A stretch of DNA of 19,485 nucleotides from JBGPLH01 sp041486365 [NCBI: Thermodesulfobacteriota bacterium] (GTDB taxonomy: Bacteria > JAUYMQ01). Below are positions 15,586-19,485 of this stretch, in pieces. The notes beneath the pieces are model-generated. The model had not been told where the DNA came from. It ran no database searches and saw only the letters and a list, made by a program, of their open reading frames with translations. The stretch spans positions 1-19,485 of the forward strand of contig JBGPLH010000014.1 of assembly GCA_041486365.1 (NCBI GenBank). The letters run 5' to 3'. The number at the start of each line of letters is the position of its first letter. Within the stretch, counting starts at the first letter, position 1. The position numbers and the translations under genes were made by a program.

Positions 15586-16986
15586 CTACTGGATCGAGAT
15601 CCCGTTGATGATTCCGCTCGCCGAGTAGCAGCCCGCGCCGCCCGCCGGGCTGCCGCAGCCGTTCGTGACGCCGAAGTAGCAGGCGTCGCCCGCGTCGGCG
15701 CACAGCTCCTGGATCCAGGTCATCCCGCGGCCTGCCCGGAAGGGCTCGATGATCACCTCGAGGTTGGGGCTGTTCTCGCCGTAGAGGATCCGCGCGAAGG
15801 TCGAGAGCGAGTCGACCGTCATGTCCCATTCGTCAAAGAAAATCTGGGACGCCCGCGAGCCCTCGTTGCAGGTGTTCCCCGAGTAGGACGTGCAGACGCG
15901 CGTGTAGGACGCGCTCCCGATCCGCTCCGTGGCCATGGCCTGCGCGGCGTGGATGATCTGCCGCTCCCAGGCGCCCTCCCGCGTCTGGAAGAAGTAGGGC
16001 ATCGAGGGAAAGATCTTGAATGCGGGGCGCTGCGACTTCACGTAGGCAAGGAGCCCGACGAAGTCGTTGATGTAGTGTGTCGCGTCGATGGCGCTGGCGG
16101 CGACCGGCAGTTCCTTGATCTCCGTGAAGTCCAGGCCGTCCGCGCTGTAGCCGACGTTCGGCTCGTCGATCCGGATCCCCTGGATCGCGCAGGGGGGGCT
16201 GCATTCGCTCCCGTTCAGGAGGCGATCGGCGTCGGCCACCACCATGTTCCGGACATTCTGGGAGGCGAAGTTCACGAAGGCGTGCTCTCCCACCGGGCGG
16301 GAATCGTAGGGCGCTCCCACCGTGAAGCAGCCGGGCCCGCCACTGCCGATCGTGTGCCGCTTGTCCCAGCGCGAGGTGGGCGGGCAGTCGGCCGGGTTCT
16401 GCGCCGTGCAGGCGTCCCAGGAGACGACCTCCGGCGTGTTGCAGGTGCTGTCCGCCGCGAGCGTGCAGGTCCCCGTGCCCCCGCCCGTGCAGCAGGCGAA
16501 GGGCGCGCCGGAGGCGGTGCACTCCGTGTTGTCGTTACAGCAGAGGTAGGGGGAGTTGGCCGCCTTGCAGCAGGAGTTCCCGTTCGCGTGATAGGACCGC
16601 GAGCCCGCCGTGCGGTGATGGTAGAAGTCCGCCTCCGTGAGCGTGCCCGTCTGGGGCCGGAAGGGCGTATTGGACGGGAGCAGATTCCAGGTCGTCGCCA
16701 GGATCCGGTACATCACGAAGAAGTGACCCGCGGGCGGGTTGGCCGCCTTGGCCTTGGCGTAGGCCTGCATGTTGTTCGCGGCGAGCTCGAAGGAGTAGCA
16801 GCCGGGCGAGGCGTTCGTGATCCAGGTGTCGGATCGACCGCCGAGCACGCAGTGAAACTTGGGCGGCGTGGGCGGAAGCGCGAGACTCTGCGCCCGCGCG
16901 GCGCCTCCCGGGATCCCTGACAAGGACGCCCCGAGGACCCCTTCCAGACACACCGCCGCGGCCAGGATGACGCGCCATCGATTCAT
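15586..16986 (-). CDS. Cys-rich secreted protein, possible TIM-barrel hydrolase-like
   Basis: The gene encodes 466 residues from an ATG with GAGG six bases upstream. MNRWRVILAAAVCLEGVLG plus a cleavage site near ARA (about residue 31) is a Sec signal peptide. Residues about 130-190 form a Cys-rich insert with paired cysteines (NSCCKAA, YLCCND, FACCTGGGTGTC), probably a disulphide-bonded module. The rest alternates strands and helices with conserved-looking acidic spots (GIRIDEPNVGY, FKIFPSMPYFF, IFFDEWD, EVIIEPFRAG), which resembles a TIM-barrel glycosidase layout, but no named family is recognised. It ends in TAG, and the propeller gene begins in the same frame 27 bases later. Both have signal peptides, so they are probably separate co-transcribed secreted proteins. 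Acidic residues in those strands could be catalytic; this is inference. Confidence 0.7.
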   Translation of the reverse strand: MNRWRVILAAAVCLEGVLGASLSGIPGGAARAQSLALPPTPPKFHCVLGGRSDTWITNASPGCYSFELAANNMQAYAKAKAANPPAGHFFVMYRILATTWNLLPSNTPFRPQTGTLTEADFYHHRTAGSRSYHANGNSCCKAANSPYLCCNDNTECTASGAPFACCTGGGTGTCTLAADSTCNTPEVVSWDACTAQNPADCPPTSRWDKRHTIGSGGPGCFTVGAPYDSRPVGEHAFVNFASQNVRNMVVADADRLLNGSECSPPCAIQGIRIDEPNVGYSADGLDFTEIKELPVAASAIDATHYINDFVGLLAYVKSQRPAFKIFPSMPYFFQTREGAWERQIIHAAQAMATERIGSASYTRVCTSYSGNTCNEGSRASQIFFDEWDMTVDSLSTFARILYGENSPNLEVIIEPFRAGRGMTWIQELCADAGDACYFGVTNGCGSPAGGAGCYSASGIINGISIQ

Positions 16987-17171
16987 GATCGGCCTCTTTC
17001 GGAATTGCGGTTCGCTTCGGTCTGCGGATTTGCGGGCGAAGGAGGATGGAAGATTCCGGCGTGGGGCCCAGTAGAGCACATGCCGGGGGACTTTCACAGA
17101 GAGGGGGCGTCCGGCGCGGACCCCGAGAAGAGTCGCCGGGCAGCGGGGCTGCGATTCGCATCGCCTTCGCG

Positions 17172-17936
17172 TCAGGCGCCCTGCGGCCCGCCCTCGGCGC
17201 GCGCGGCGCTCCCGGATCCCTCCGGCAGCGCCGGCGGGCGCACTCCAGGAATCACCGAGTGCCTTGCTGCGACGACCGCCTCCTTGCTCGGAGCGGGGAT
17301 CCAGCCGATCAGCGCCGCCGCCATCAGCATCACGACCGCGCCGTCCAGCTCGAGCACCTCCTCCATCACGTGGGAGTCCCGCCACCGCAGGACCTTATCG
17401 TCGATGAGCTGCGCCAGGAGGACCATGCCCGCGGCGAGAAGCGCGAACCGCCATGCCGGATGTCGGCGCACGAAGGCCGCGATACGCGGCACGACGCGGT
17501 GGCGGATCGCCAGGAAGACCAGCGTCACCCACAGGATGCTCTGGAGGAGGTCCGCATGGCCGCTCCGCTTGAAGGGAAGCAGCAGCGCCCCGATCAGACT
17601 GTGCAGGGAGTCGACGTGCTTGTTGAACAGGAGGGGCGGATGCAGGTGGAAGAGGCTCTCGCCGTAGCTCGCCTCCTCCAGCCAGCCAAAGAGGCCCGCC
17701 GCCGGTATCCAGGCGAACTCACGGCGCAGGGGCGCCGCCAGCCGCGAGAGGGACAGGAGCCCCAGGAGGAAGCTCGCGAAGAAGAGATAGGCCGTCGCGG
17801 ACTGGACGAAGCCGCCTTCGTGAACGAGCGCCCTTCTGAGGCCGGGATGGGTCTCGTACAGCCATGAGGCGAGCGCGAGGCTCAGCATCGCGGCCAGGAC
17901 GAAGCCCTGGGTCAGGTATCGGAGTGTCCGATTCAT
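17172..17936 (-). CDS. Polytopic membrane protein with EExSxGE and NxHxDSLHS motifs
   Basis: The product has 254 residues from an ATG at 17936 with a weak GAGAG site. About six or seven membrane helices are visible (near 10-26, 45-64, 74-88, 113-121, 133-145, 162-177 and 197-212). Between helices three and four lie EEASYGES (87-94) and FNKHVDSLHS (104-113), which resemble the WGEEISWGQ / NLHN signature of a widespread family of uncharacterised bacterial membrane proteins. A second acidic site, DSHVMEEVLELDGA, lies near the last helix. The clustered acidic and His residues inside the membrane hint at an enzyme or metal site, but no function is known to me. It contains no cysteine, which excludes an exosortase. 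The frame upstream to 18080 is rejected: that part is low-complexity and not membrane-like. Confidence 0.75.
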   Translation of the reverse strand: MNRTLRYLTQGFVLAAMLSLALASWLYETHPGLRRALVHEGGFVQSATAYLFFASFLLGLLSLSRLAAPLRREFAWIPAAGLFGWLEEASYGESLFHLHPPLLFNKHVDSLHSLIGALLLPFKRSGHADLLQSILWVTLVFLAIRHRVVPRIAAFVRRHPAWRFALLAAGMVLLAQLIDDKVLRWRDSHVMEEVLELDGAVVMLMAAALIGWIPAPSKEAVVAARHSVIPGVRPPALPEGSGSAARAEGGPQGA

Positions 17937-18101
17937 AGGCGTGCAGTCTCTCACTTGACGCGAAGGAGGAAACGTTGGCCAGATCTCGGGATCCGGGAAG
18001 GCGGCGGACCGTGCCCCGGAGCGTGGGAACCGAGACCGGGCGGTGCAGATACTGCATGCGCACCCGCCGGGCGTCAACATGTACCTTCCCGCCTGCGCCT
18101 T

Positions 18102-18125
18102 GATCCCGGCCGGAGCCGGGGGATC
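18102..18125. other. Hairpin in the leader of the acetate kinase gene
   Basis: GATCCCGGC (18102-18110) and GCCGGGGGATC (18115-18125) pair around a CGGA loop with a two-base bulge, 80 bases ahead of the kinase start in the 269-base divergent gap 17937-18205. Nothing else certain is seen in this gap. Confidence 0.3.
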
Positions 18126-18205
18126 GGCTTACCCGTCGGTTCGGGATGGAAGGGGGCGTGGGGCGGAACCGTGCCGGGCGCCCACGGCGTCAGGGAGGCA
18201 AACGC

Positions 18206-19411
18206 GTGATCGTGCTCGCGCTGAACGGCGGCTCCTCGTCGCTCAAGCTGAAGATCATCGACCTCGAAGAGGATCGCTCGCGCGTGATCGCGGTGGGCGC
18301 CGTCGAGGCCCTCGGTCCGGAGGCCTCGATCGCGCTTGGCGTCGAAGGCGGCGCGACGCTCGCCGAGCGCGCGCCGGTCCCCGATCTCGCGACGGCCATC
18401 GAGCGGGCGGTGGCCTGGATGGACGCGGCCGTTCCCGGAGGGTCCTCGGCGGTGGAGGCCGTCGGGCACCGCGTCGTGCACGGCGGCGCGCGCTTCACGC
18501 GGACGACCCGTATCGACGCCTCGGTGGAGAAGGCGATCGAGGATCTGGCCTCGGTCGCGCCGCTGCACAACGCGCCGGGCCTGGCCGGGATCCGTGCGGC
18601 GCGGCGCCATTTCCCGGCGCGCCCGATGGTGGCCGTCTTCGACACCGCCTTCCACGCAGGCCTTCCCGACGCCGCGGCCACCTACGCGATCCCCCTCGAG
18701 CTCGCCCGGGCGCAGGGGATCCGGCGCTACGGGTTCCACGGACTCTCCTATATGAACCTTGTGGAGCGCCTCCCGATCGTCTCGGACCTGCGCGGGGCCG
18801 GGCAGCGCATCGTGGCCTTTCACCTGGGCAGCGGCTGCTCGGCGGCGGCGATTCGCGGGGGGCGGAGCCTCGAGACGTCCATGGGGTTCTCGCCGCTGGA
18901 GGGACTGGTCATGGGCACCCGCGCGGGCGATCTCGATCCCGCGATCCCGTTTCATCTCATGGGCGCGGCGGGTCTGGCGCCCGCGGACGTGGAGCGGATC
19001 CTGCAGCATGAGTCGGGCCTCGCGGGACTCTCCGGGACGGACGGCGACGTCCGCTCCGTTCTCTCGGCGGCGGCGCGGGGTGACGCGCGCTCGAGGCTGG
19101 CGCTCGAGGTCTTCGTCCACCGGGCGCGCAAGTACCTCGGCGCCTACCTCGCCGTGCTCGGCGGCGCGGATGCCGTGACGTTCAGCGGCGGGATCGGCGA
19201 GCGCTCCCCGGAGATCCGCGCGGCGATCCTCGAGGAGATGGACTGGTGCGGGATCCGGATCGATCCGGCGCTCAATGCGCGTGCGCGGGGAGGGGAGGCA
19301 CGCGTGAGCCCGGAAGGCGCGTCTCCGGAGGTCTGGGTGATCGCGGCGGACGAGGAGCGGGTGATCGCGCGGGAGACCGCGCGCTGCCCGGGGATCACTT
19401 CGTCAGGATGA
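18206..19411 (+). CDS. ackA: Acetate/propionate kinase family protein
   Basis: This 401-residue protein matches acetate kinase in length and layout. It would interconvert acetate plus ATP and acetyl phosphate in the cytosol. The GTG start has AGGGAGG seven bases upstream; earlier in-frame starts would put residues before the invariant N7 motif (LALNGGSSSLK). Residues corresponding to the Methanosarcina enzyme are R89 (GHRVVHGG), H121, D146 (FDTAFH), H178 (YGFHG), R239 (GTRAGDLDP) and an EE pair near 383-384 (ADEER), so the active site is nearly complete. Two unusual changes are GFHGLSY (usual GFHGTSH) and HLGSGCS (usual HLGNGAS). The substrate may therefore be acetate or another short acid. 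No phosphotransacetylase gene is near. Confidence 0.9.
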   Translation: MIVLALNGGSSSLKLKIIDLEEDRSRVIAVGAVEALGPEASIALGVEGGATLAERAPVPDLATAIERAVAWMDAAVPGGSSAVEAVGHRVVHGGARFTRTTRIDASVEKAIEDLASVAPLHNAPGLAGIRAARRHFPARPMVAVFDTAFHAGLPDAAATYAIPLELARAQGIRRYGFHGLSYMNLVERLPIVSDLRGAGQRIVAFHLGSGCSAAAIRGGRSLETSMGFSPLEGLVMGTRAGDLDPAIPFHLMGAAGLAPADVERILQHESGLAGLSGTDGDVRSVLSAAARGDARSRLALEVFVHRARKYLGAYLAVLGGADAVTFSGGIGERSPEIRAAILEEMDWCGIRIDPALNARARGGEARVSPEGASPEVWVIAADEERVIARETARCPGITSSG

Positions 19412-19485
19412 GGGCGCTCTTCGGGGCGAGGGTGCGCTTGTCCACGGTGATCGTCGAGGAGGTGGGATTGAGGTACATCGTGGCC
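19395..19485 (-). CDS. C-terminus of an unidentified protein, truncated by the window
   Basis: Leftward from the window edge 29 codons end at a TGA whose complement is 19395-19397. The peptide ends in TLAPKSALILTK, the kind of beta-strand tail seen at the end of many carbohydrate-active enzymes, where a final all-beta domain closes with a SxLIL strand. The frame overlaps the end of the kinase gene by 17 bases in a convergent arrangement. Too little is visible to name the product. Confidence 0.5.
   Translation of the reverse strand, partial: ATMYLNPTSSTITVDKRTLAPKSALILTK

Noticed and set aside
13553-15829. Leftward 758-codon open frame and the rightward frames across the same stretch
   Set aside because: They are out-of-frame readings of the repeat-rich propeller gene; Arg-rich composition and no domain.

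Overview
The window is high-GC, densely coding bacterial DNA with short intergenic gaps and strong Shine-Dalgarno-led GTG, TTG and ATG starts. An IPTL-CTERM-type sorting tail, NHL-like secreted propellers, Cys-rich secreted proteins, a TMTC-like GT-C protein and acyl-CoA metabolism genes together suggest a soil or sediment lineage such as Acidobacteriota, Myxococcota/deltaproteobacteria or a related candidate phylum. No rRNA or marker gene is present, so the assignment is inference. I saw no tRNA, CRISPR array, IS element or phage module.

Left part (1-4954, + strand). A radical SAM/SPASM protein truncated by the window edge is followed by a compact three-gene operon: APH-fold phosphotransferase, small DUF6285-type protein and acyl-CoA dehydrogenase. 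This matches the LvaABC / ACAD10-ACAD11 logic, in which a 4-hydroxyacyl-CoA is phosphorylated and then processed to an enoyl-CoA. A small secreted protein and a conserved-looking cytosolic hypothetical follow.

Decay zone (4955-5871). A short spacer carries two gene-tail relics that match the 3' ends of two intact genes elsewhere in the window (the acyl-CoA dehydrogenase and an ABC-2 permease). Next to it is a leftward 2-hydroxyacyl-CoA dehydratase activase with both an in-frame amber codon and a one-base frameshift.

Middle (5995-8850). A small leftward membrane protein and a rightward TMTC-like GT-C/TPR membrane protein diverge from a 567-base spacer. The spacer holds a good leftward intrinsic terminator and several hairpins, so a structured leader or a small RNA is possible.

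Right part. Six consecutive leftward genes run from 17936 to 8887: a polytopic membrane protein, a Cys-rich secreted protein, a secreted double six-bladed propeller with an IPTL-CTERM tail, and a YbhFSR-like ABC exporter (fused double ATPase plus two ABC-2 permeases, coupled by 4-base overlaps). On the other strand an acetate kinase family gene reads rightward. It overlaps, tail to tail, the C-terminus of an unidentified leftward gene that leaves the window.
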